DNA from: Coccinella septempunctata
Lineage: Eukaryota > Arthropoda > Insecta > Coleoptera > Coccinellidae
DNA length: 64,000 nucleotides
Assembly: GCF_907165205.1 (NCBI RefSeq)
Contig: NC_058189.1
Span: 22,070,001-22,134,000 of the forward strand
Direction: 5' to 3'
The notes beneath the pieces are model-generated. The model saw only the letters and a list, made by a program, of their open reading frames with translations. It ran no database searches and was not told the origin of the DNA. This document shows, in pieces, positions 54,430 to 64,000 of the stretch. The position numbers and the translations under genes were made by a program. How positions within the stretch are numbered: the stretch's first letter is position 1; every line of letters starts with the position of its first letter.

Positions 54430-55560
54430 CCTGGGCAACTAACAAGCCTGGCGATGTTGCAGCCCAAAACAATCTTACAAACATAAAACGCGAGATCCGT
54501 CAAGAAATAAGAAAAATCTAGGATAGCTGGTGGAGAGAAAAAGCTAGGGAAATACAAGATTACGCCGATAACCATGACTATAGGCGTTTTTTCGTAGCTG
54601 TTAGAAGTGTTTATGGTGCAAGTACACAAGCTAACTCTTCTATAAGAGATGCTCATGAAGTTATCCTAACTGATGATCCTCGAAAGATGGAAGGAGCATT
54701 ACTCTCAGGTCTTGAATCAAAATAGCGACACGGATTTATCCATTTCAGACCGGCATATAGGCCGATGACATCGCTTGATGACGAAATATCAATGTCGGAA
54801 ATCATAAGTTTGATAAAAAATATGAAAAATTATAAGTCACCAGGTCTAGACGGCGTTCAAGCGGAGATATTCAAAGCGCTGGATGAAAACATTGTCAAAA
54901 GCCTCCTAACATTATTCCGCAAGATCTGGGAGCAAGGAGATGTGCCACAAAACTTTAGTTATGAACCGCTTTAAGAATAAAGGCGATTCGTCAAATTGCA
55001 ACAATTACAGGAGCATATCGTTGCTTAGTGTGGCCCGTAAAATTCTCTCGAAGATTATGGCTAATCGTCTGATTCCACTCTAAGAAAAGCTATTACTTGA
55101 ATTCCAGTGCGGCTTTCGATCCAATATAGGTACGGTGAATCTAATTTTTACACTGCGACTGCTGCAAGAGAAGCACCGTGAATCACCACTAAGTTGTGAG
55201 ACCACTAAGTGGTGAGTGGTGAATGTATTTAGCCTATATCTATTTAAGTTAGGCCTTCGACTCTGTGAATCGAAGAGCGTTATGAAAAATCATGGGAATC
55301 CTTGGAGTACCCGAAAAATTCTTAGCAGTGTGTGAAATCCTCCATAGGTACCAACAACACAATGGCTCTACAATTGACCATTTATTAACCAACTCTGGAA
55401 TAAAACAAGAGTGTGTGTTAGCGCTCTCACTGTTCAATATTATCGTCATAGCTATTTCGATAATTGCCGACATGATAATGCCTTTAAGAGGTATTGGAAG
55501 AAGATTCAGATTTGATGGAGGCCTGTTCAACCTGAAGCGCCTAAGAACAAAAACCGGAAA
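54430..55560 (+). pseudogene. Degenerate LINE reverse transcriptase (RTE-like)
   Basis: Broken frames give DNHDYRRFFVAVRSVYGAS, SEIISLIKNMKNYKSPGLDG, LLTLFRKIWEQGDVPQNF, a GFR-like CGFRSNIGTVNLIFTLRLLQ, ILGVPEKFLAVCEILHRYQ and a final FDGGLFNLKRLRTKT. This order and wording are typical of the RTE-like LINEs whose endonuclease is often annotated as craniofacial development protein 2-like. Many stops make it an old copy. The clade call rests on recalled motifs. Confidence 0.7.
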
Positions 55561-55859
55561 AAAAAAGCGGAATATGTCTCAGATGCCGAAAATCTGTAAC
55601 ACACGGTTATCTCCCAATTCAGGATGTTTTTCACGATCTGGCATCGTTTTTCATAACTGAAAACAGCATAAAAAACGGTGCGAATGTAAACTGTTTCGAA
55701 CGATAACGGAATCTTGAATAGAAAACTGAAAATATTCCAATTAAATATTAAAACAACTAAAAGATACATAAAAATATAATTAATAGTGATCGAATGGACC
55801 ATAAAATTCGTCATCGAAATGGCTTCAACATTCTCCGACAACCGGAATGAATGATTTTC

Positions 55860-56550
55860 TTAATCATGAGAATTTTTTTTGGTGGTCAGGACACAGAGCT
55901 TGCTCACTGGCCTAGTGAACTCCCCATTCTTTGTCACAATGGAGACGACCCTTATTATGCCATCTCTACCAGGATGTAGCCTCAAAACTTCTTCTAACAT
56001 CCAATCGTTACGTGGTGCCTTTTCATTCACTACCAAAACAATATCTCCAACTTTGATGGGTTCAGGTGTGAAAAACCATACTTTCCTTTCCAAAAGAGTA
56101 GGCCTATATTCTAGAATCCAATGTCAGTTTTCCAGTCAAGTTCTCCAGTGAATTTAACGATATTCTTAACGTTTCCGGGTCTCAATAATAAGAAATGATT
56201 AGGTCTTATCGATTCTAGTTAGTCTGGGTCTATATTAACATGAATCTCTTTGAGTTGAGTGTATACTCTGCTTCTGCTAATAAGGTTGATAAGATTTCTT
56301 CTATGAGATTCCTTGACTTCAATACAATTGTAAGAGAAGTTTTTATAGAACGAACCATTTGCTTCCATATACCACCAATATGCGGAGCTGCAGGTGAATT
56401 GAACTTCCAACGACTACCTTCTGTAGAGAGTTGATTGGATATTTCTACGTGATCGCAGTTCTTTTCAACCTAACCTCTCAACTCCCTATCTGCACCAACA
56501 AAATTAGTACCATTATCGCCGGATAGCCAAAATTTTCGAGGATGTATCCG
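55860..56550 (-). pseudogene. BEL/Pao integrase (C-terminal part) and DUF5641 domain
   Basis: On the minus strand, pieces in different frames read GDNGTNFVGADREL (second catalytic D region), SPAAPHIGGIWKQMVRSIKTS (catalytic E region of BEL/Pao integrases, with the usual PH-x-GG-x-WE/K pattern) and then DUF5641 (VGDIVLVVNEKAPRNDWML, VLRLHPGRDGIIRVVSIVT, RPVSKLCVL). At least two frameshifts occur. These are exactly the domains missing from the copy at the left of the window, but distance and orientation show it is a separate insertion. Confidence 0.87.
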
Positions 56551-56639
56551 GAGATGCTGCTATTTCAATGTGGACAGTTTTTATACTAAGGCATGTGAAA
56601 AGCACACCACACCGTTTTTTCACTCTCCATGCATTTTCG

Positions 56640-57370
56640 CAAAAAGTGCGCTATTTTTTCACAGAAACTACTAGTGAATCATCGTACAAAATCTGTTCTT
56701 GCTCTGTCGCCGTTTCCCTAGTAAAACAAATCTGAATGTCAAGGTTTGAACTTTCAACCTCGCCGTCCCATTCGAAGTCCACAATTTTTTTCACAGAATA
56801 TTTTTTCGCTTCAACTTAATCATCGTTCAAATTCTGGTGGTTCTCCGTCGCTGTTTCAGTTGTTAAAAAAAATTATGAGTAGAAGTTGCAGCCCCGCTGT
56901 CCCATCCGAAGTCCGTAACATTTTCATAGAATGTTCCTTCTGTCCTACTGAAGCATCGTACAATATCTGTACGTGCAACGTCGACGTTTTTCCTGTGAAA
57001 AAATTTGAATGTTGAGGGTTGAAGTTTCGCAACCCTACAAGTCCACAATTTGTTCACAGAATATTTCTTTGACCCTACTGAATCATTGTACAAAATCTGT
57101 TCGTGCCCCGTCACTGTTTTTCTTGTGAAAAAAATCATAAAATCAAGGGTTTAACTTTAAACTCGCCGTCCCTTCCAAAGTCCACAATTTTTTTACAAAA
57201 TATTCCTTCCACCCTATTGAATCATCATACAATATCTCTTTGTGCTCCGACATTTTCCTTGTGAAAGAAACCGAATGTTAAGGCCGTTAAGAGTTGAACT
57301 TTCCATCAGAAATCCGCAATATTTTTTCACAATATTTAACGTGTATGTGCTCCGCCGCATTTCTGTTGAA
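56640..57370. repeat. Degenerate ~138-bp satellite, about five units
   Basis: Units begin near 56651, 56790, 56927, 57058 and 57198 with a TTTTTTCACAGAATATT-like box, followed by GAATCATCGTACAAAATCTG, TTTTCCTTGTGAAAAAAAT and CCGTCCCATCCGAAGTCCAC. Spacing is 131-140 bp. No coding role is supported; the frames across it change from unit to unit. Confidence 0.75.
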
Positions 57371-57809
57371 AAAAAACCGGCTATTTTCGTCAACTAGTGT
57401 TCTGGAAACAATCTGCCAACTTCACAAAGGTTTCAACATTGACAGTTTTGAATTTTGATGGGGCATCAAATCTCAATGGACTGCAAGTAGACATTATCAT
57501 ATCAGCCGGATGTTTTGTTTAAGTTGAGAAAACGGTACAATATTATCCTGATTCTCCATAGGTAACGAAGTAAACTGCTCCACATGAGTTAGGGATATTC
57601 ACTTAAATTGCAAAAAAATATAGTTAAAATAAGATTTTTGTGATGAAATCGATATGATAGTAGGTTTACACATGCATGGATTTACCGGCGCCAGCCTGAA
57701 CGCCAGTTCAACTTTCACGCCAGTAAGCGTTTACACGGTTTCCAGTGTTTTACACGCCAGTTGCTTGTATAGATACTCTCCTTATAGTAGGTACCTACAT
57801 CATCTCACG

Positions 57810-58056
57810 AAAGGAGCTTGTAAAAAATTGTCGAAAAATTGCAAAATCGATAATTGATAGTATGAATGAAGATTTAAAACGGAAGAAACGACATAAAAGA
57901 AAAGGTCGCTTATGGGTGCGCAATTGGATTTCCCAAAGACCAATGATGGGTGCTTCAAATTCTCTTTTAAAAGAACTTTCAATGGAAGACCCCCAAAGCT
58001 TTCGAAATCATTTAAGAATGAAACAAGAAGGATTTTATTTTCTTTTACAACGTTGA
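57810..58056 (+). pseudogene. HARBI1-like transposase, N-terminal remnant
   Basis: The frame reads KGRLWVRNWISQRPMMGASN, SLLKELSMEDPQSFRNHLRM and QEGFYFLLQR, matching the N-terminal pattern of Harbinger nucleases (W-V-R-x-W...R-x-x-x-G-A-x-x-x-LL-x-EL...ED-x-x-x-F-x-N-x-LRM). It ends about 80 residues in, where the internal deletion begins, so the DDE catalytic domain is absent. Confidence 0.8.
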
Positions 58057-58097
58057 CTGTGTTTCAATTTCTGTAGACTGTGTCTCTCTAATTTGTA

Positions 58098-58424
58098 CTA
58101 CTTGATGCAAAATTCTCTTAGCTGTTTCAAACCATGGTAACTTTGGTGTGTATAGCTCATCAGTACCTGCGCCAGATTTTTTTTCTCTATTTTTCCTAAT
58201 TCTGTCGTATAAGTATTCCTTATACTAAGTATTTTGGCTTTAACTTCCGATGCACCAAATCCTTCAATATTCATTAATCGTGCTATCTGTAAATAGCCAT
58301 TTTCCCTAGAATCTTTATTTTTGTACATTCCAGAATGCACGTCCCACAAACAAGGAACTTGTTCATACAATTCTAAAAACTGTATTATGGTTTCTGATTC
58401 CCATTTCTTCTCTTTTTTGTTCAT
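58098..58424 (-). CDS. MADF/Myb-SANT-like DNA-binding protein of the Harbinger element
   Basis: 108 codons, uninterrupted: KWESETIIQFLELYEQVPCLWDV, then YLQIARLMNIEGFGASEVKA and KILSIRNTYTTELGKIEKK. This is the MADF arrangement (W-x-x-E...L-x-x-YE-x-x-P-x-LW...K-x-x-x-LR-x-x-Y-x-x-E). Harbinger elements use such a partner to carry the transposase to the nucleus and bind termini. It is shorter than many, and the C-terminal part may be lost. Confidence 0.8.
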   Translation of the reverse strand: MNKKEKKWESETIIQFLELYEQVPCLWDVHSGMYKNKDSRENGYLQIARLMNIEGFGASEVKAKILSIRNTYTTELGKIEKKNLAQVLMSYTHQSYHGLKQLREFCIK

Positions 58425-58761
58425 TGTTAAAATATAAAACTCACAAAAGAACCAAAGTAAACTATTAAACTGTGCCCCTAACCTTAAAAGTGATTTGCCG
58501 CTGCGTAAACAATTTCATTGGCGTGCACGGAATGTGTTTACATTTGCAAGTTGTAATTGCACTGGCACAAGAAAATATACTGGCGCATAAAATTTTGGAA
58601 GCGACCAAAATTTTTAATCCATGCACGCCAGTAATTGTTTACATATGCATTTAAAAGTTACTGGCGCGCCAGAAGTCACCGGCGCCAGTAAATCATTGCA
58701 TGTGTAAACCTACTATGATTTCAAGTTGCAAATTGATTTTAGTCTGTATGTTTGCAGTGTA

Positions 58762-61647
58762 CAGGGTCTTTCACGAGGAACCTCACCCATATTTATACGG
58801 GAAACTACTGAACGTATTTTCATGAAATTCAGCACTTATAAGTATTTCACGATGCTGATGAAATCTAAAATATTTTCAAGGCATGAGCACCTCCGGTTTT
58901 TCCGGAAATGACGTCAACTTCCGTTTTTCAAATTAGAACACCATTTTTTTATTGCAAAAATAGATTCCTTAGAAAATTTCAAGTTATTTTGATGTAACCT
59001 TTTTCAGTTTTGGTTGGAAAATTCGAAAAAAAAATCGAAAATAGAGCTCCGCTGAAACAAGAATAACTTCGAGGTTTTTGGATGGAAAATTTTCATTTTT
59101 GGGATTTTTCAAGATGTAGGATTGATGTATCCACTTTAAGAATCGAAATCGCGATTCATGATACAGGTGGTGAAAAAATCGCTTTCAGAGTTAGGGATGA
59201 CAAAATCGTGAAAAATCAATTTTTTCAAATTAGAACCCCATTTTTTTATGGAAGATATTGAATCTACGTTAAAAAATAATGTGAGTGTATGCATCACACC
59301 CTTGCCCTAAAATGGATATTTTCTGAGTTATTCACAAAAAACTGTTTTTCGTCTTGAATTTTCAGCTATTTCTTTTCCCTTCACGCCAAAAAGATGAAAT
59401 TTTCAGGAACTGTTATTTGAAACATGCTGTAGATTTTTCACCCCTTCTTGAAACCGACTTCAAGTTACTATTAGGAGAACCATGGCAAACTCTCGCAGTT
59501 ATAACTAGAGAAGATGCTCAAAGTTTTGACCGTTAATTTCTAGACATTTATTTATACGTCTCAGGAATGCTTCGTGCGTTGCTCTTCTTATTTCATCGGG
59601 AGGAAGAGATCTGCAAAAGTGTTTAAAAACCAAATTGAGTTTCAAAACTATGAATCTAAAAATCTAAACAAACCTGAACGCATTTCTGACTCGTTTTATG
59701 ATGCAGTCTTCTTAATCAGTCAGGGGAGTTGAGTAGACAATATTTTTTATCCTACCCCAAACATGATAGTCTAAAGGAGTTAAACCTGGAGAACGTGGTG
59801 GCCAAAGATGTGGACCATTGTTCGCCAACCATCGATCTTCAAATAGCCTGTAGAGGATATTTGACACATTGAGTGAATTGTGTGGAGGCGCGCCATCTTG
59901 TTGATACCATAAGTCATTATGGTTCTGTACTAGCGGCTCAATTATTTGAGTCAATACGTCAGAATATCTATCTCCTAAGGGAGAACATTCTTTAAATAAT
60001 GCAAACATGTGTAGTGTTCTATCTTACCAGTTAAAGTCCCATCATAAATGTGAACATTGAGAATTGCATTATTTTTGATGGCGCAAAAAACATTGAAACT
60101 CCAGGTCTCTTGAAAGTTCCATTGTCTGAAGTGGTGGTTGTTCTCTATATCCCAATAATGACTGTTATGGCTATTGAAAGAACCATTCTTTGTGAATTCA
60201 GATTCATCTGTCCAAATTATACAGTCCAAAAAGTTTTCATTCTTGAAATCGAATCATCATAGCTTCGCAAAACTCTGTTCTCCTGACGAAATCAGTTTCC
60301 TTCAAATGCTGTACCCTATTGAATTCATATGGGTGCATTTTATGTTTTTTTAATATTCTCCAAACAGATCAATCTCGGCATCTTTGAGAGAATTTTGAGG
60401 ATTCACACGAAAATATGCAAGAACTGTGATTTCATTGTTCTCATCTTCTACTACACTTTTTTCTCTGTGTATAGTTTTCTTCACGAAAGATCCGACATTT
60501 CTCAAGTTTGTCATGGTTCTGTTAATGGTATCTCTCGTTGGTCTGGGTCGGTCAGGAAACCTCTCAATGAACAGTCGAATCGTTCTATCTACAACTTTAT
60601 TACATTCTCCATGAAGTAGAATGAGATTTAAATAATCTTCATTGGTAAAATTAGGCATAGTGATCGATTTTATAACTTAATACGAATTATCACCAAATTA
60701 ATAGTAAACACGAAATGCTACTGAATAAAGAGGAATTTGGCAGATGTAATTAATGATATCTATCATTAAAAAAAAAGAATGTAAAACATGGTAAGTTTTT
60801 GCATATGGTTCATAAGGAATTATTTATTTATCACTGAAGAGAAAACCGATGGCTGATTAGTTGAAATTAAGAGGTTTCCGATACAAATTAGAATCAAAAT
60901 TCGCCATCTATTTAGGAACAACCTATAACTTTTTTCTCTTACATATTAGGGTAGTAAAATCTAAAACATGGTTTGAGTAACAGTTCCTGAAAATTTCATC
61001 TTTTTGGCGTGAAGGGAAAAGAAATAGCTGAAAATTCAAGACGAAAAACAGTTTTTTGTGAATAACTCAGAAAATATCCATTTTAGGACAAGGGTGTGAT
61101 GCATACACTCACATTATTTTTTAACGTAGATTCAATATCTGCCATAAAAAAATGGGGTTCTAATTTGAAAAAATTGATTTTTCACGATTTTGTCATCCCT
61201 AACTTTGAAAGTGATTTTTTCAACCCCTGTATCATGAATCGCGATTTTGATTTTTGAAGTGGATACATCAATCTTACATCTTGAAAAATCCCAAAAATGA
61301 AAATTTTCCATCCAAAAACCTCGAAGTTATTCTTGTTTCAGCGGAGCTCTATTTTCGATTTTTTTTTCGAATTTTCCCGCTCAGAGAGAATTTTCCAACC
61401 AAAACTGAAAAATGTTATATCATAACTTGAAATTTTCTAAGGAATCTATTTCTGCAATAAAAAAAAGGTGTTCTAATTTGAAAAACGGAAGTTGACGTCA
61501 TTTCCGGAAAAACCGGAGGTGCTCATGCCTTGAAAATATTTTAGATTTCATCAGCATCGTGAAATACTTATAAGTGCTGAATTTCATGAAAATACGTTCA
61601 GTAGTTTCCCGTATAAATATGGGTGAGGTTCCTCGTGAAAGACCCTG
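58762..61647. mobile_element. Mariner-type DD41D transposon with ~680-bp terminal inverted repeats
   Basis: The ends read CAGGGTCTTTCACGAGGAAC and are flanked by TA (58760-58761 and 61648-61649). The inverted arms extend over about 58762-59440 and 60957-61647, which is very long for this superfamily. A broken transposase gene lies between them on the minus strand. TA duplication, a DDE_3-type nuclease and the acidic-residue spacing place it in IS630/Tc1/mariner. Confidence 0.9.
59505..60658 (-). pseudogene. Mariner-type transposase (DUF4817 helix-turn-helix plus DDE_3, DD41D), with a 63-bp intron
   Basis: It starts MPNFTNEDYLNLILLHGECN, a DUF4817-type N-terminus, with PDRPRPTRDTINRTMTNLRN. 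The nuclease has IIWTDESEF (first D), WYQQDGAPPH (second D) and GLTPLDYHVWG (third D). I count 41 residues between the last two, i.e. DD41D. Frameshifts near 60355, 60240 and 59990 and a stop at about 59714 break it. An intron at 59673-59611 (CAG|GTTTGT...TTTTGCAG|AT) joins KRVRNAFR to SLPPDEIRRATHEAFLRRIN and the final stop at 59505. Transposase cuts and pastes the element at TA sites. Confidence 0.85.
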
Positions 61648-61651
61648 TATA

Positions 61652-62731
61652 CGGGGTGGTTGAAATCGAGTAAAATGACGAAATTTTATTCCCAGAGAAT
61701 TCGAGCATTTTAAGACAATCAATGGCCTCCATCGGCATCAATAACAGCTCGACATCTTCTTTGCATACTACACACGAGGTTGTTGAACATTTCTTGGAGA
61801 ATTTGGTTCCATAAACGGGGCAGAAGCTCTCTCAGATCATTTAAGGATTTTGGGGTAGGTTCATGATTATCTAATCTTCTTTGGAGCATATCCCATGCAT
61901 GTTCTATGCAATTGAAATCAGGTTAGTGTGGAGGTATGGGTAAATGTGGAATACCAAGCTCCTCGCGCGCATTCTCAACTATGGCTGCACGGTGCGGTCT
62001 AGCGTTATCGTCTAGAAATTGAAAAGTTTCACCAAAAGCAGCGCGAAAATTTGGCACAACATTGTCAATGACATGCTCCCTATAGTGTGAGGCGGTCATA
62101 TTCCCAGGACAAATATGTAGAGCTGTGAGCCCGTTGAAACATATCCCGGCCCATACCATAACACTACCCCCTCGGAATGGATGGACTTCTTGGACATAGC
62201 GACGATTACGGGGTATGCATGGGATTGTCCATACCCTTATTCTTCGAGAATCTGAAAATCGTCCCTATCTGGATTCATCAGTGAAAAGGACACTGCGCCA
62301 TTGATCGCTCCAATTGATATTTGCCTTGCCCATTCCAGTCTTTGACGCTTATGGTCACGTGTTAATGGAACTCCTCTTAATGGACGTCTAGAACCTAGAT
62401 TCACTTCTCTCAAACGTCGTCTGATGGTTTCGATAGAAACTTGGACCCCATCTGCATTTTGAAGAATATTCCGTAGTATTCTACACGTAGATGTAGGGTT
62501 TCTTCTCGCCGAAACGGTGATGAAACGATCCTGAGCAGGTATGGTTTTTCGTCGACCACCAAGCCTTGGTCTTTCCAACACGGAACCTATCTCCCTGAAC
62601 CTATTCCAAAGTCGAGATATCACACTTTGGCTGACTTGGAGCCTTTCCGCTACAACAACCTGAGTTAGACCACCCTGTAACATTCCGATAGCCCTATTAG
62701 CCTTAGCGTTTGTTAATTTACGTCTTGGCAT
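61652..62731 (-). pseudogene. Tc1-like transposase (DD34E), decayed
   Basis: N-terminal paired helix-turn-helix: MPRRKLTNAKANRAIGML, VVVAERLQVSQSVISRLWNR, RPRLGGRRKTIPAQDRFI. Nuclease: VLFTDESR (first D, in a shifted frame near 62290), QFLDDNARPHRA (second D) and NCIEHAWDML (E). I count 34 positions between the last two, i.e. DD34E. Frameshifts and stops lie at about 62270 and 62237, and at 61925 where a stop replaces the residue before PDFN. The last codons (near 61714) lie close to a possible terminus, CGGGGTGGTTGAAATC, next to the DD41D element. The opposite terminus was not found. Confidence 0.88.
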
Positions 62732-62739
62732 TTCCAGAA

Positions 62740-64000
62740 AACATCATTTCAAAATAAGAACGTTCATGAAGCATATGCAAAAAACCAAACTGATTTTTAT
62801 TGGATCGATTCAAGTTGTTATTGAGTTTTAAATGATTTTACAGCGATTTTCTCGAAGATAACATACTTTCAAAAACGATTGAATACGAACGATATCCCTA
62901 ACTCTTGTGGATCAGTTTATTTTTCAGAAGCTCTGTGTTGCGGTTCAAATTAGTTGAACAGCAATGGTATGGGAAGCTACGTTCGAGCTCACTCTGAATA
63001 AATGTGAGATTGTTTTGAACCGATCTGGAACCATCCAAAAAGCGCACCAAAATAGGCGTTAGAATGTGTCCTTACGCGCAGCACTGTTAATTTTAATCCA
63101 ACAATGAATGGTGGCCCATACCGGATCGATAAGAAAATCTCTTCTCTATCACGGGTCGAAATGGATCGAACTTTAACCACCAAGCCACGGCCATGGAACC
63201 TATATTTCAATTCAATGAGTTATTTGATATTTTGATTATGAATGGAAAAACTGAGTGATACACTTAAAAACGAAAGTTGGTACTATTTCCGATTAAAAAG
63301 GTCGAACAGATCTGAAGAGTAGCACAACCCTCACCTTGATGAAAACAGTTACCGAATTTTATTGCCATCAAATGCTGGCAAGTTCTATTCCATAGATTAA
63401 TAAAACAGGAGATAGAGCATTTCGACAAAAACGCATTCACAAAATACTGCCATAAATATGAATTTGGATTCTTTGGGTGGGGGAACTGGACAGGGGCTGA
63501 TTCAGAACTACTTGCACTGAATATTTCAGATAGTCGGCAATAATTTTATATCGAATGGAAAATAAGTATGTTTTAATGCAAATATTTCGAGTATTTTTTT
63601 TATGACAACTATTCAAAGGGATATAGAACTAGTAATACCAAAACACCTTGTGTGAAAAAGAATTTATTTTGAATACAATATTACCATACACTAATGGTCA
63701 ATATGACCTTAACCTACATACAGATTATTTGAAATTTTATTCACTAAGTATAGTATACTAAAAACTAAAAATTACTTTCATCAAATTAATTCCCTTCAAA
63801 ATGGTTAATTCTCAGATCAATAGAAGTGGAAGCAGCTGAATTTTATGGAATTTGTATAATGAGAATCTGAAAGAGTTTGTTCCTTGAAGAAATTCTCAAG
63901 TCTTTTGAACAGATTAGGCGGAATGAAAAAGTAATGTTATACTATAAACATCTACCAATGATTGTGAAAAAGAAATGATTTCTTTTTGCATAGATTTGGC
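62740..64000. other. AT-rich end of the window, no gene recognised
   Basis: No coding frame with family similarity, intact repeat pair or splice-consistent exon was seen. A short patch near 63130-63200 (minus) has tRNA-like words but is too incomplete to call. Confidence 0.4.

Larger units (their letters stand above)
57659..58714. mobile_element. PIF/Harbinger-type DNA transposon, internally deleted
   Basis: The ends are AGTAGGTTTACACATGCA and its complement, followed inward by GATTTAC(C/T)GGCGCC. ATGAT flanks both sides (57654-57658 and 58715-58719); 3-bp TGA could also be read, closer to the usual Harbinger length. Inside are the N-terminal part of a HARBI1-like transposase (plus) and a MADF/Myb-like gene (minus), the two-gene content of this superfamily. 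The DDE part is deleted. Confidence 0.82.

Noticed and set aside
63125..63200. tRNA-derived SINE head on the minus strand (GTGGCTTGGTGG and GTTCGATCC words)
   Set aside because: The A-box-like and B-box-like words are only a few bases apart, no full tRNA fold or tail is visible, and no second copy was found.

Overview
This window looks like repeat-choked nuclear DNA of an insect. The evidence is AT-rich sequence, GT-AG introns, and LTR, non-LTR and DNA transposons of typical arthropod families (BEL/Pao, Ty1/copia, Ty3/gypsy, Jockey, an RNase H-bearing I/R1/Loa-group LINE, R4/Dong, hAT, PIF/Harbinger, Tc1/mariner). A beetle is plausible, but the sequence alone does not settle the order. No bacterial, plasmid, phage or CRISPR feature was seen. 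Nearly every long reading frame is a mobile-element protein; I find only two candidate host genes.

Layout, left half. 1-3.46 kb is a BEL/Pao polyprotein cut by the window edge and truncated before its integrase. 4.3-5.9 kb (minus) holds two spliced exons of a SAM-domain gene with a ~1 kb inverted-repeat element in the intron. 7.1-12.3 kb (minus) is a nearly complete copia element with its 5' LTR but no recognisable 3' LTR. 12.3-14.5 kb is a frameshifted LINE, and 14.8-15.2 kb a palindrome-rich MITE with TAA duplications. 15.4-19.0 kb is a BEL/Pao fragment fused to the 3' part of a gypsy element with its LTR; the gypsy part is interrupted by a 1.18 kb foldback element with ~570-bp arms. A tyrosine-recombinase (Crypton-like) relic lies at 19.4 kb. 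A full-length but mutated RNase H-bearing LINE (minus) fills 19.7-24.65 kb. 24.66-25.4 kb is AATATT-rich and ends in a long (TA)n. A small three-exon gene (minus, 85 residues in my model) spans 25.5-27.5 kb.

Layout, right half. A minus-strand LINE (28.6-31.0 kb, continuing at 35.87 kb) is split by a full-length Jockey element (31.03-35.85 kb) with an 11-bp target duplication. A second AATATT-rich domain follows. Two copies of one inverted-repeat element lie in tandem at 39.8-42.0 kb, then a degenerate LINE, then a ~313-bp-period repeat array between inverted arms (44.3-46.3 kb). A second, truncated Jockey (46.8-48.8 kb) is split by a hAT element with an 8-bp duplication. At 49.26-53.40 kb an R4/Dong-type LINE with an uninterrupted ORF sits inside a (TAA)n tract. 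Degenerate LINE and BEL/Pao pieces and a ~138-bp satellite follow (53.4-57.4 kb). The window ends with a deleted PIF/Harbinger element (57.66-58.71 kb), a mariner-type DD41D transposon with ~680-bp terminal inverted repeats and a 63-bp intron (58.76-61.65 kb), and a decayed Tc1-like DD34E transposase (61.7-62.7 kb).

The genes do not form a cooperating pathway. What the window records is insertion order: elements landing in each other, often with readable target duplications. The most interesting leads are the R4/Dong insertion with an intact ORF, the long-TIR DD41D transposon, the hammerhead-like motifs in the foldback and related repeats, and the unrecognised 85-residue gene.
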